Of a stretch of DNA of 12,019 bases, positions 1 through 9,100 are shown in pieces. This stretch comes from Asterionellopsis glacialis (Eukaryota; Bacillariophyta; Plagiogrammaphyceae; Rhaphoneidales; Asterionellopsidaceae). The stretch is from contig WKLE02006203.1 of the NCBI GenBank assembly GCA_014885115.2, forward strand, positions 1 through 12,019. The letters are read 5' to 3'. Below the pieces are notes generated by a model that saw only the letters and a program-made list of their open reading frames with translations, had not been told where the DNA came from and did no database searches. Position 1 is the first letter of the stretch. Every line of letters begins with the position of its first letter. The translations under genes were made by a program, and so were the position numbers.

Positions 1-1
1 A

Positions 2-607
2 AGCAATGGACAGGATATTACTAACGTATGTTACGCATTGGTTCTTCTAGACTCAACAAAAGAAAATAAAGAACTCCTTCGGTCTCTGTGGAAATTTGCT
101 CTTCGGGTGGATCCAAATACTTTCGTAGTTGAGGATCTAAGTCAGCTTGTTCAAGTCCAACTATTTGCAGAGGCAGATGGAATTGCATTACCTGATTTTC
201 CTAAAAAGCTTATAGAGAAAATGAGCAACATTGACGAAGATCCTACTCAATCCAAAAGTCAAAAGCAGGTATCAGCATGCCTTACAGAACTAGGGTTCGT
301 TCACGAAGAGGAGGTGCCACCTGTTGACGATTGCATAATCAGAAATATGTTGGCAATTGACATGGCATGCAAGAAACGAAAAATTGCCATTGAATATGAC
401 GGATCACATCACTTTCTGAAAAATGCTGTCACTGGTGATATCACACGAACTGAGAATGGTGCAACAAAAGCAAAGCGTCGATTTTTGGAACGTCGTGGTT
501 GGACTGTAATTAATATCAATTATCAGGATTGGATGAAAGTGGGAAAACAAAAGTCAAAACAGAAGGTATGGTTACGAAAGATTTTAAGAAATGCAGGTGT
601 AAAGTAA
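2..607 (+). CDS. RAP-domain protein, 3' end of gene (5' partial)
   Basis: This is the C-terminal 201 residues of a larger protein. The frame is open to the left edge with no stop and no convincing start, so the gene begins outside the window. The tail, about residues 118-192, matches the RAP domain: IDMACKKRKIAIEYDGSHHF, then a GATKAKRRFLERRGW segment, a hydrophobic strand (VININYQDW) and a basic helix ending KVWLRKILRNAGVK. The preceding stretch, with SQKQVSACLTELGF, fits the region usually found just before RAP. The first residues (NGQDITNVCYALVLLD) resemble the helical repeats that precede RAP in organellar RNA-binding proteins. In the RAP family such proteins act in mitochondria or plastids on RNA processing, stability or translation. 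The RAP fold is related to restriction-endonuclease-like folds. The exact RNA target and organelle cannot be told because the N-terminus is missing. Confidence 0.88.
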   Translation, partial: SNGQDITNVCYALVLLDSTKENKELLRSLWKFALRVDPNTFVVEDLSQLVQVQLFAEADGIALPDFPKKLIEKMSNIDEDPTQSKSQKQVSACLTELGFVHEEEVPPVDDCIIRNMLAIDMACKKRKIAIEYDGSHHFLKNAVTGDITRTENGATKAKRRFLERRGWTVININYQDWMKVGKQKSKQKVWLRKILRNAGVK

Positions 608-771
608 TCTTTGATTTTGCCATGAATACTGGAATGAGTACATTTTCTCTTCCACGAAAAGACTTGAAAATCTTTTGTGATCAAAAAGGGTTGTCTTCAC
701 AACATGGCAAACACGAGGTCCCACTACAGATATTTTCATGGATAACAGTCTCTCCTGTTTTCATTTGTGGC

Positions 772-1368
772 CTATACAGTTTCAGCTTCTTCGCCAATGG
801 CCGTGCCATCTACAGCTTCGTCACCAGTCAACTTTTTGGCCCCATGTTTATCGCCATATATGTAAAGGATACCACCCCGTTCAGAGAATTTAAGAGTTTC
901 AGGGTTCTCAACAGCGACTTCTTGAACAATTTCTGTAAAGTTTTTTCCACCGTTGAGCCCCAATCGAAGGTCTGAATTTGTACAATGTCTTTTTCGTTTC
1001 CTTGTCCTTCACAGAAATACCCACAGGTAATGTGTGATGGGACTTAATTGTAGTTTGGACGGTTCTTGAATGACAAACTCAATAGAACGAATATCAAACA
1101 ACGTACCCTGGTGTCCGCCAAACAATGGGATGGCTTGTGTCCAAAACAAACCATGTGTCGTCGTCAAGTAACATGTACCATTTGTAGTACTTCCTACCAA
1201 AATACTACATTTGTGCAATCGGACTTGATGCTGTAGGGATAACAATCCAGGATCATGTTCAGCCAAGGCTGAATCACGACCAGCTTGCAAAGACTTTTCA
1301 TCAAAGTCTTCCGAAGCTAAGGTAGCGTTGCTACTACTGCCATATACCAAAATCAAAATGCAGCGAAA
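772..1368 (-). pseudogene. Interrupted minus-strand frame with weak Vps36 GLUE-like similarity
   Basis: Read on the minus strand, 1368 to 772 is one frame broken by a single TGA at 1011-1009, with a TAG directly upstream (1371-1369) and a TAG at the end (774-772). Before the break it reads like the N-terminal PH-like GLUE domain of the ESCRT-II subunit Vps36: VRLHK, then NGTCYLTTTHGLFW (compare the family pattern of a strand ending in LTTHRLFW), then SIEFVIQEPSKLQLSP. After the break, NSDLRLGLNGGKNFTEIVQE could be the last strand and C-terminal helix of that domain. Two sites resembling splice acceptors are visible: TCTAATGTAG just upstream of 1368, and CAAATTCAG at about 972-980. However, the well-formed donors near 1015-1020 do not keep the frame. 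No ESCRT-II winged-helix region follows. It may be a decayed gene fragment, a small gene with introns, or chance. The assignment is by eye and weak. Confidence 0.28.
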
Positions 1369-2123
1369 CTACATTAGAATGGGGTGTCCATGTGTAGATT
1401 TTGTAATCTGGTGGGAAGAAAAACAAGACCTGTGCAACCCTCTGTCTCTAGAGAGAGGAGAAAGCAAAGTCATTGGGGAATGTCATGAGCATTGGGGATA
1501 CAGCCAACAGACTAGGGGTGAAGCCCTTGACAACAGAAGGGTTTAACGGCCTTCTCTTTGATTATTCGTGTTTTCCAGTATCCATTGCACAAGATGTCAG
1601 GTTTGTTGTCTCTCTTTGTTACATCGATGGACGATGCCGATTGATGAGTGCAAAAGCCCAGACTCTGGTTCGGCGGCGGCGATACAATCATCCATACTAC
1701 TGGCCCTACCTCGTACGTATCTCAACCGATGATGGCGCCGTACCATGTAATAATAAAAATACTTAGCTTGGATGTTTCTATATATATGTATTCGAGAACA
1801 AATACCAAAATAAATTGGAAAAATCCGTGCTAACGCTCATGACATCATTCCCATATCGAATTTCCAAAAGAACTTTCTTATACTTTTCCGCGAAATCTCC
1901 CTTCCACGAATGAGTCTAGTACATTCGTACAAATCTACGTGGAAGCATCGGAACTTGACCTATTTACTTATACTCAACGGTCGTTCTTGGAACGCTCCGA
2001 GAATCAAGCGAACGTTCCTTGACAGCCCGGACTATTCTCCTAGAAAACTCTCATTGATTTGAAAACTTTTGTTGAAAACAACACTCGAACAACAGAAACC
2101 GAGTACTGGTGAACCCCCCTCCG
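1369..2123. other. Intergenic region upstream of the secreted protein gene
   Basis: No gene is supported here. Short open frames on the plus strand (about 1328-1546 and 1473-1766) have no recognisable motifs and low-complexity or ordinary composition. The last 270 bases before 2124 should contain the promoter and 5' leader of the secreted protein gene. They include a short A-rich leader (AAAACTTTTGTTGAAAACAA, 2060-2079) and two GAAnnTTC inverted repeats, listed separately. A short perfect palindrome lies inside the pyrimidine/purine stretch near 1446-1457. Confidence 0.6.
1870..2017. promoter_or_regulatory. Two GAAnnTTC units resembling heat-shock elements
   Basis: Two inverted GAAnnTTC units lie at 1870-1877 (GAACTTTC) and 2010-2017 (GAACGTTC), about 250 and 110 bases upstream of the ATG at 2124. 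Tail-to-tail nGAAnnTTCn is the core unit of the heat-shock-factor binding site, and HSF-type transcription factors are strongly expanded in diatoms. Additional loose GAA and TTC blocks occur around them (1883-1894, 1984-2003) but with imperfect spacing. An isolated unit can occur by chance, so this is only suggestive of regulation of the downstream gene. Confidence 0.2.
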
Positions 2124-4592
2124 ATGTTATTACGCAACAACATGTTCAAGCATTTGACGATGCTACGAACGAAATCCCTCTTCTTGCTAATCCTGTTGAG
2201 TTCGTTGTTGGAGAAGAACGCTTGTAATGCTCTCCGGGGACGTATTTCGATGCCAACAGTTAATGTTCCAGAATCCGAACAAAAGGTAACAACTACACAG
2301 AATCACCATTATTGTCCTGCGTCTTCAGAAGACGCTGTTGGCTTACTTGCTGGATTTCAGGGAAAGCTTGGGGATATTTGGGTAACAAATAAGAATGGTA
2401 TAACGTGTGTGAACATTGCCAAAACGATTACGAAACTAAGGTCTGTTAACATTCACTACAAGTGCACACCCCCAGCAAGTAACAATCCTAGATTGTTCAA
2501 CCATCACCCAGATCCCTTGCATTCTGCGTGGTGCTTTAGTACATTGAGATGTGATGGTGAAGCACCCAATGGGTATTTATCCTTTCATGCAGAGGTCAAG
2601 TCGACAACAGGTTTGTCGGTTCATAGACGTGACCAGACAGTAACTGACGGCACCATTACAGTCGATGTTGAAGATGTAACTCAAGATGGAGGTGGAGACC
2701 CCCTTTTTGACCCCTTTGACAATGGTGACACTACGGAACCCCCACCGGATGAATTTCCAACTGACATAACTCCACCACCACTAGTGATTTCCTCAGAATC
2801 TGGAAATGTCATCCAATTTGAGGAAGTGTCTTTGGAAGAAAAACCCGAACCTGTTTTTTCAGAGCCAGTATTCCTAGTTGATCCCGTATTTGAGGACGTA
2901 CCTGTGGTAGCTGCTCCTGAAACTAACACTCAAACGATTACTGATGTTGTCACTGTTCAACAAGAGACCGTTGATGAACCCCAGATTATAACTGTGACTG
3001 AGGACCCGGAAGATATCATCTTTTTGAACTCAGAAGCTAATCAAGAACCCCTTGATGTTGGAACTGATCCTACCGGAACTTTGCACATCTGTGACCCTCA
3101 TGCTATTGCTAATCAGGCTATACTTGAACAAGCGATTGAAAACGTTGAAGCCGACACTATGTTGGGAGTACATTGGAGAAGATCGGAAGAAGGTCGCCTT
3201 GATTCGTTTTTTACGATTAGTGGCCTCTTTAATATGACCGCATATCGAGCATGGTGTCTTGATGCTGATGCTCCAATGTGTATCGATTGTGTGTATCCTT
3301 TTGATGTTTGTACTACCTATAGGGACGATTTTTCTGAGCTGACACAACCAGGCGGACTCGCCAATGTTTCAAACTTTCCCCAAGTCAACTGGTTGATCAA
3401 TACGTATCCTGTGAATACATCGCTGAGTGCCAACGACACTCTCTGCCCTATTGATCTCCCGCATACTACCAAAGTCACTTGGAGAATCTTCCAATCGGCG
3501 ATTTGGAAACTTATCGACCAAGACTACCATCACATTATCAGATGCATAGATAATGAATGTGAACAAGCTTCTGATGCTTTAGTTGCATGTGCCATGGAGC
3601 ATGGACAGACCTACATGCCAGTTTGCTGTAATGAAACCATCGGACTTATCCTTGCTTGGGACGACCCAATGACTGGAGAGTTGTCGAGACAAGAACTGCT
3701 TGTTGAAGTGCCTTTAGGTGATATTCCTGGTGTTTGTCCGGAACCTGAACCACCCCTACCGACAGAACCACCCAATTATCCAACACCACACCCAACAGAT
3801 CCTTGTCTTGAAGAATGTATCAACGTAAGCGCCGTTGAGGCTGCTCTTATTCCATTCGGTGATGAGGTTCTCATCGGGATCAAGTTCAGAAGTTTGCCTA
3901 ATACCCGTAATGACTCTTTTTTTACCGTTGATGGACTGCTCAACAACACAAATTATGCCGCATGGTGTATTGATGTTGATCAGTATGCTTGTATCGATTG
4001 CGAATGGACGATGGATGCATATTCTACTTACGATGACGATGGTCTCACGGAATTCAGGGAGGCTCAGAATGAAAGTAATGTCCCGAAGAACTTTTCGAAC
4101 TTCAATGAGGTCAACTATCTCATAAACAACTTTGATGTTGATACGCCGTTAGTTGATACGGAAGACTGCACATTTGACGTACCCAATGGCACTATTGTCA
4201 CATGGAATATGATGCAGAGGGCCTTGTGGGTTATGGTTGATTATGAGTTTGACCCGTATATTGACTGCCCCGATGGAACAGTTTGTGGTGACGGTGCAGA
4301 TCAGCTTATGGAGTGTGCCTTTGCCCAGGGAGCTGACTATGTGCCAAAATGTTGTCCAAACAATAAGGTTGCAGTTCTGATTGTCTGGGACGATGACGAT
4401 GATGCACCCACAAGGCAAGAAATTCTCGTGGAGGTTCCTGTTTATCATATTCCCGAGGCATGTCCACCCGAGTTTGGCTTTCCTCCTTTACAGCGACGTT
4501 TGACAAGCGAAACACCTTACATCTCTGCAGCATGGGCAAAATTCCAAGATCCCCTGTCTTGGGGTGGATTTTACTGTGAGAACAATTCATAA
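2124..4592 (+). CDS. Secreted protein with two tandem thioester-domain-like modules
   Basis: A single uninterrupted frame of about 822 residues. The first in-frame ATG is 2124; ATGs at 2142 and 2160 are alternatives, and the one at 2142 has an A at -3. Residues 1-36 form a signal peptide: basic start, hydrophobic core SLFLLILLSSLL, likely cut after ACNA. A Cys-containing N-terminal domain (about 64-143) that I do not recognise follows. Next is an acidic, Pro/Thr/Asp/Glu-rich linker (about 185-320). Two homologous Cys-bounded modules come next, at about 323-538 and 561-780, joined by a Pro-rich linker (PEPEPPLPTEPPNYPTPHP). Each module has an aligned AWC(L/I)D motif (Cys378, Cys615), a CIDC motif, a VN(W/Y)LIN strand, a Gln-Ala-(Ile/Leu)-Trp helix (Gln457, Gln698) and a WDD...RQE(L/I)LVEVP ending. 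This order matches Gram-positive thioester adhesin domains, where Cys and Gln form an internal bond. Many N-glycosylation sequons support export. An RRL motif (791-793) precedes a short C-terminal tail; there is no C-terminal anchor. It is probably extracellular or in the cell wall. The fold call is inferred from motifs only. Confidence 0.88.
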   Translation: MLLRNNMFKHLTMLRTKSLFLLILLSSLLEKNACNALRGRISMPTVNVPESEQKVTTTQNHHYCPASSEDAVGLLAGFQGKLGDIWVTNKNGITCVNIAKTITKLRSVNIHYKCTPPASNNPRLFNHHPDPLHSAWCFSTLRCDGEAPNGYLSFHAEVKSTTGLSVHRRDQTVTDGTITVDVEDVTQDGGGDPLFDPFDNGDTTEPPPDEFPTDITPPPLVISSESGNVIQFEEVSLEEKPEPVFSEPVFLVDPVFEDVPVVAAPETNTQTITDVVTVQQETVDEPQIITVTEDPEDIIFLNSEANQEPLDVGTDPTGTLHICDPHAIANQAILEQAIENVEADTMLGVHWRRSEEGRLDSFFTISGLFNMTAYRAWCLDADAPMCIDCVYPFDVCTTYRDDFSELTQPGGLANVSNFPQVNWLINTYPVNTSLSANDTLCPIDLPHTTKVTWRIFQSAIWKLIDQDYHHIIRCIDNECEQASDALVACAMEHGQTYMPVCCNETIGLILAWDDPMTGELSRQELLVEVPLGDIPGVCPEPEPPLPTEPPNYPTPHPTDPCLEECINVSAVEAALIPFGDEVLIGIKFRSLPNTRNDSFFTVDGLLNNTNYAAWCIDVDQYACIDCEWTMDAYSTYDDDGLTEFREAQNESNVPKNFSNFNEVNYLINNFDVDTPLVDTEDCTFDVPNGTIVTWNMMQRALWVMVDYEFDPYIDCPDGTVCGDGADQLMECAFAQGADYVPKCCPNNKVAVLIVWDDDDDAPTRQEILVEVPVYHIPEACPPEFGFPPLQRRLTSETPYISAAWAKFQDPLSWGGFYCENNS
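3090..4463 (+). repeat. Tandem protein-coding duplication (two modules of about 220 residues)
   Basis: Copy 1 spans 3090-3737 and copy 2 spans 3804-4463, each beginning and ending with a Cys codon. Landmarks align in the same order: DSFFT(I/V)(S/D)GL, (N/M)T-Y-AWC(L/I)D, CIDC, (S/N)NF-(Q/E)VN(W/Y)LIN, T-V-TW---Q-A(I/L)W, CA-(E/A)-G--Y-P-CC, and WDD---(S/T)RQE(L/I)LVEVP--(D/H)IP--CP. The nucleotide sequences have diverged far more than the protein landmarks, so the duplication is old and under protein-level constraint rather than a recent tandem repeat. Confidence 0.9.
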
Positions 4593-6172
4593 TATATATA
4601 CACACTTTAGGTATTCGCTGAAACTTTGAACTTTATAACATGACTAAAATACACTACTTAATTCATAATTTGATCCAACCGCCCCTTGATTCATCCACTA
4701 ATATATTCACTCGCACTCTGTTTCAATGGTTAAAGCGCCTTTTTGTCTATTGAATATGGGAGGTAAACAATGGGTTGTTTGATTTACCGCCATAAAAATA
4801 ATATGGTGCAGGGATTTGTTTAAGCGATTGCACGACAGAAATGAAAACATGGAGATTCAAAGATTCCAAGTCTATGTTCTACCATAACAATTGTAAGATA
4901 TATTAGGTATCTTAACATTTCTTGAAGGTAAACTAAATAACGAAAGGAATCCAAAGCCTAGAATATGCGACACAATTCATTCATGTGAACAAGAGGTGTT
5001 CGGGTTCCACACCATAATGTAGCCACGCTTTTTTTTGTCGTGCGGCTTTCTTCAGAGTTTTGACCGTTCCTGATTTTGTCAAAAGTTACAGAGATATCAT
5101 TTTTCCAGTCTTGTACTTGGTGGTGGTGCTTGCTAGATGTGCAATTACAAGACCCATGAAGCGCGGTTTATGTCTTTCTCACTCTGACGAATGGGAGCAT
5201 GGTATTTAGTCCCGTTATACATGACATTGCTTTTGCTTGGCCTTTTCAAGATCGTTTATGCGGATTTGATGTTGCTCCAAGTGAATAACTTCCGTGGACG
5301 CGGTGAGGAGTTCTCAAAGTAAGAGCATCCTCAGTCGCACACCTTTTTTCCTTTGATGGATGATTTCTTCTTTGAGGTGGTTGTCAACCGCTTAAAAAGA
5401 GCTGAAAGGGAGCAATGTGGGATTCCAGACGTGCATGCTCACAAACGATCACTAACGACCCACGACACGACACTTCCAAAGACAGACGGCAGACTGGACT
5501 CTCCACTCTACTAGAGAGGGAGAAAAGTTTGTTTGGCGAGGACCCAGTTTTGGTGCCCACATAAACGCTACTCATACGTGTCATGCGGCGCGTCGAGCTT
5601 GTTCGGAAAGCCCACCCAGGAGCATGTGACATTCCTTTTTCGAGTAATGGCGTACTGTAATTGCAATTGGCAACAAGGTTCAGAAGAACACAAGTTTGAA
5701 AGTAAGCAGAGTGGCACACTTTCCTAATTTGCACTAATCTCAGATTTTCCTCCCGAAAAAATGACTATTGTATGTTTTGATGGAATTGGGGAAATCCTTT
5801 TTTCCTCACTGTTGCAAAGAAAAGTTTCGGGGGAAAGCACCGAATCTCCATTACGCAGGACTCTCTGTTTTTCTGTTGATACATTGAAACCCAGAATTGT
5901 TCAAATCACATTCACATTCTCTGTAGAATAATTACAACTCATCATGAAATACAGCAGGTACATAATACAATTTTTTTTGTAAAATGTTTTGCTATTTAAT
6001 TTATATTCATGCAGTATCAATTTAAAGAAAAGGAGCTCTTCTTCTTGTTGCACGTGTCCTTTGGCTACGACTTTCCTACAACAAGAACTACTTTACCATT
6101 TTCTTTTTCAAAAGATTTTCCTATTGTTTTTTTTGTATATTGCTATCCCAATATATACATATATTCTTTCTT
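4593..6172. other. Convergent intergenic region between two genes
   Basis: The secreted protein gene (plus strand) and the large membrane protein gene (minus strand) end toward each other across this 1.6 kb. No protein gene is convincing: the longest frames (5384-5734 minus, which starts with a non-ATG codon, and 5533-5727 plus) show no domain or motif. AT-rich repeats immediately after the stop at 4592 (AATATATATACACAC) and T-rich/TATA-rich sequence at 6120-6172 probably hold the 3' untranslated regions and polyadenylation signals. A small perfect hairpin, AAACAA-TGGG-TTGTTT, lies at 4765-4780. Confidence 0.6.
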
Positions 6173-9100
6173 TTAGGATTGTTCTAATAAGTGACGTCTC
6201 TGAGGAATGGCATTGACGATACCTTCTTCTTGGGCAGTAGGATTTTGTCCAAAGACCTTGGTGCGGCCCTTGGCTTCTTCAACACGATCCTTGTATTTGA
6301 AACAGATGCGTTTCAATTCACGATCATTCATACCTAGTTTAAACTCATGTGCAGGGACCTTAATCATGAGTTGTCCTGCCTTCCTAACAGTTTCATCAGA
6401 TGAAATTTCACTTGATGATGATGCGGAGTTGAGTAAACCATCCGTTCGTGGTGGTTTCAAAGTTTGTAATCGTTGCTCTAATGTGCGATGTTCGCGCTTT
6501 TTCTGTTCAGGTACTTGTTGCATACCACGTTGAACATCGGTTTCTTGAACACCACGATATCCCATATCACGTGAATCAGATGTTAATCCACCTTCATCAG
6601 ACGAGGAGGGTGCCTTGGGATCAGGTTCTTCTTCATGGTAACCCTTGTAACCGGAACCACCTGAATCGGAAGAAGATTCAGAACTGGAGGATGTAAATCC
6701 ACCGAATGGACCATAAATAGTACGTTTGGTACCTGGATCCATACGGTTGTTGATGGCATATCCACGTCCATAACGGATGGGTGTACCGAGGTCTACACGT
6801 TTACCACCTGTCTGTAGAACTTTACCTTCAAACTTGGTTTGTGTGCCTTGCTCTAGAATAGTACCGGTACCACCCTCTGTGATCATTGTACCATCATGAG
6901 TGACATTGTCAATCATGATGATACCGATAGGATCTTGTAATGTTACTCCATTGGGTTGATTCATTTGTAAATTCTTACCCGTAATGGTAACATCTTGTCC
7001 AGTGACGGGATCATTAATGGTATTGTAGGGATCACCATTGGCGTCGTATTGCAGAGGAACTGAAGATTCAATTAATCCTTCTTTTTCAAACTTGACGGTA
7101 CCAACACCATCACTGACAATGACAGATGTACCATCCAAGGATTCAGTCTTGACCATACCCTTTTCGTACACAGCAAGACGTCCGTCATCCAAGTATTCCG
7201 GACAGTAGACTTCCATTTCCATACTGGGAGGGAAGTTACCATTCGATACTGCTGCGAATTGACGATCCTTGGCAGCATTGGTTTCTTCTACAATACGATA
7301 TTCAGATGCCGAATGTTGCACAACCATGGCTTCAAAACGTTCTTGTTCTACTGGCATGGGTTGGAAACCTAGATCGACATCCAAACCCAGTTCATCTGTG
7401 GCACGTTTTCCAGGATTATCTTGATAGTAATTGACATTGATGGGTTGAATATCTTCAGGATCTGCAAATGCTTGGACAATATCACTTTGTTTGGGAATAT
7501 TTTCAGTCCATGAATAGTCAGATTTCTTGGCCTTGGGGTTATCCTTGGCTGACTTGATGTTTTTAGCACTAGCCATGGACAAAATTTCTTCCTTGGTCTT
7601 TTGCTTGGATTCTTCGACGGTCATGAGGGGTGGTGGAATGTACGTGGTGCAACCAGACTTTTTGTCTGTGACGGTACGTACAGATTGAAAGATGGGTGCA
7701 ATGGGTTCACCAGTCGATGTTGTACGGCCTGTCAAGTCAACTTCAAGACGACGTGCTCCTGACCAGGAGTTCTCTTCCGGAATGTGAGCATCGGACAATT
7801 GCCAAACTCGTGTTTGCCCCCATGAACCCATGTAGGTAAAGAAATGCCATGCCTTGTGCCAATCGGATTGTTCTAAAAAGTGTCCAATGGTACCCTTGCG
7901 TTTACAAAGCATGGGTAACAAACAATTAGGTGTGTAAGGTGGACATACCAATCGATCGGCCATAATCATGCGTGACCACATGGCTGCGGTAGAGGTGACG
8001 ATACGTGAATCCACACCATGACCACCCTGTGATCCTGCTGTTGCAGAAATGCCAGGACGTGTGGTGCGGAAATAGTTCACAAGGTCTTCAACATAGGATG
8101 TACAGGGTTGTCCAGTAATCATGTTTGTTGTAGCACAAAGTGGTCCTGCAAGGATGGTGATGGATGTGGCTTGAGGATAAATGTAGGGATCATAGACGGA
8201 GCCATCAATGGGTGTGGATGATACATCTACATAAATGACTGCACCTGTCTGCCATTCGCTGGGAGGATTGTATGTCACGTTGGACCATGTCATACCTAAG
8301 TAACGAAGACGTGCGCGGACTTGATTGACAACTGTAGTGAATGGAACGACATTGGGTGGGCGAGCCTCACCTGGAACACCTAAGCGAGTGGCATTCTCAG
8401 CAAGTAAATGGCGTTGCATGTGAATACGTTCTTCTTCATTCTCGATATCACCAAATGCCTGCTCTTGAAAGACTTCTTCTTCAGTTAATCGACGACCTGT
8501 AGTAGTTTCTTCTTCTCCTCCTAACTGTAATTCAGCAAGTTGTTCACTAAAGGTCATACCATCTACCAAGGTACCATTGAAGGGACCGAATTGTTCGGGG
8601 AATACAAAGCAATGGTGCGTAGCGTAGTTACGAACCATGGTATCCTCAAAGGTCTGATCGTAACCGGCCAAGCAAATCTTACATTGTTCCATCATCATTT
8701 CAGGTGTGACAATATCTTGTTGATTCCATTGGGCTGGTGATACAGCTGCAATGGGTAATGTTTGTTGTGCGGTAGTCCTATCAAAACCCAACACAGCTTC
8801 ATCCCACGTACGAGTTTTGAAACAATTGTGACGGTACCGTCCCTTGTCTTGCATACGATCTACTAATTGTGCGGCGAACAATTCCATAACTGAATAATGC
8901 GGTGCCGTCCAATCCATACACAAATATTCATCTTCCTCCAAGACAGTACCTCCCTCATAGGTTTCATCGGCTTCCATACGGATCCATTCTTGACAGAGGG
9001 CAATGTAGGATGGAACAGCATCGACCGTCTTGTCAGGTGGAGGAGGCATATCCAAGGCCATTTGTTCGTTATGAGCGTAGACATTGTGGATACATTGCAT

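Noticed and set aside
529..975. Plus-strand frame overlapping the end of the RAP gene
   Set aside because: It starts at TTG inside the RAP coding region, is in another frame and has no recognisable motif; it is a shadow.
2109..2123. GTG start for the secreted protein
   Set aside because: Eukaryotic nuclear genes start at ATG; the first in-frame ATG is 2124 and leaves the signal peptide complete.
4719..4790. tRNA-like segment (TTTCAATGGTTAAAGCG resembles a D-arm)
   Set aside because: No matching acceptor stem, no anticodon arm in the right place, and no GGTTCGAATCC-like T-loop follows.
5384..5734. Minus-strand 116-codon frame in the convergent spacer
   Set aside because: The start is a GTG, the composition is not coding-like, and no domain or signal is seen.
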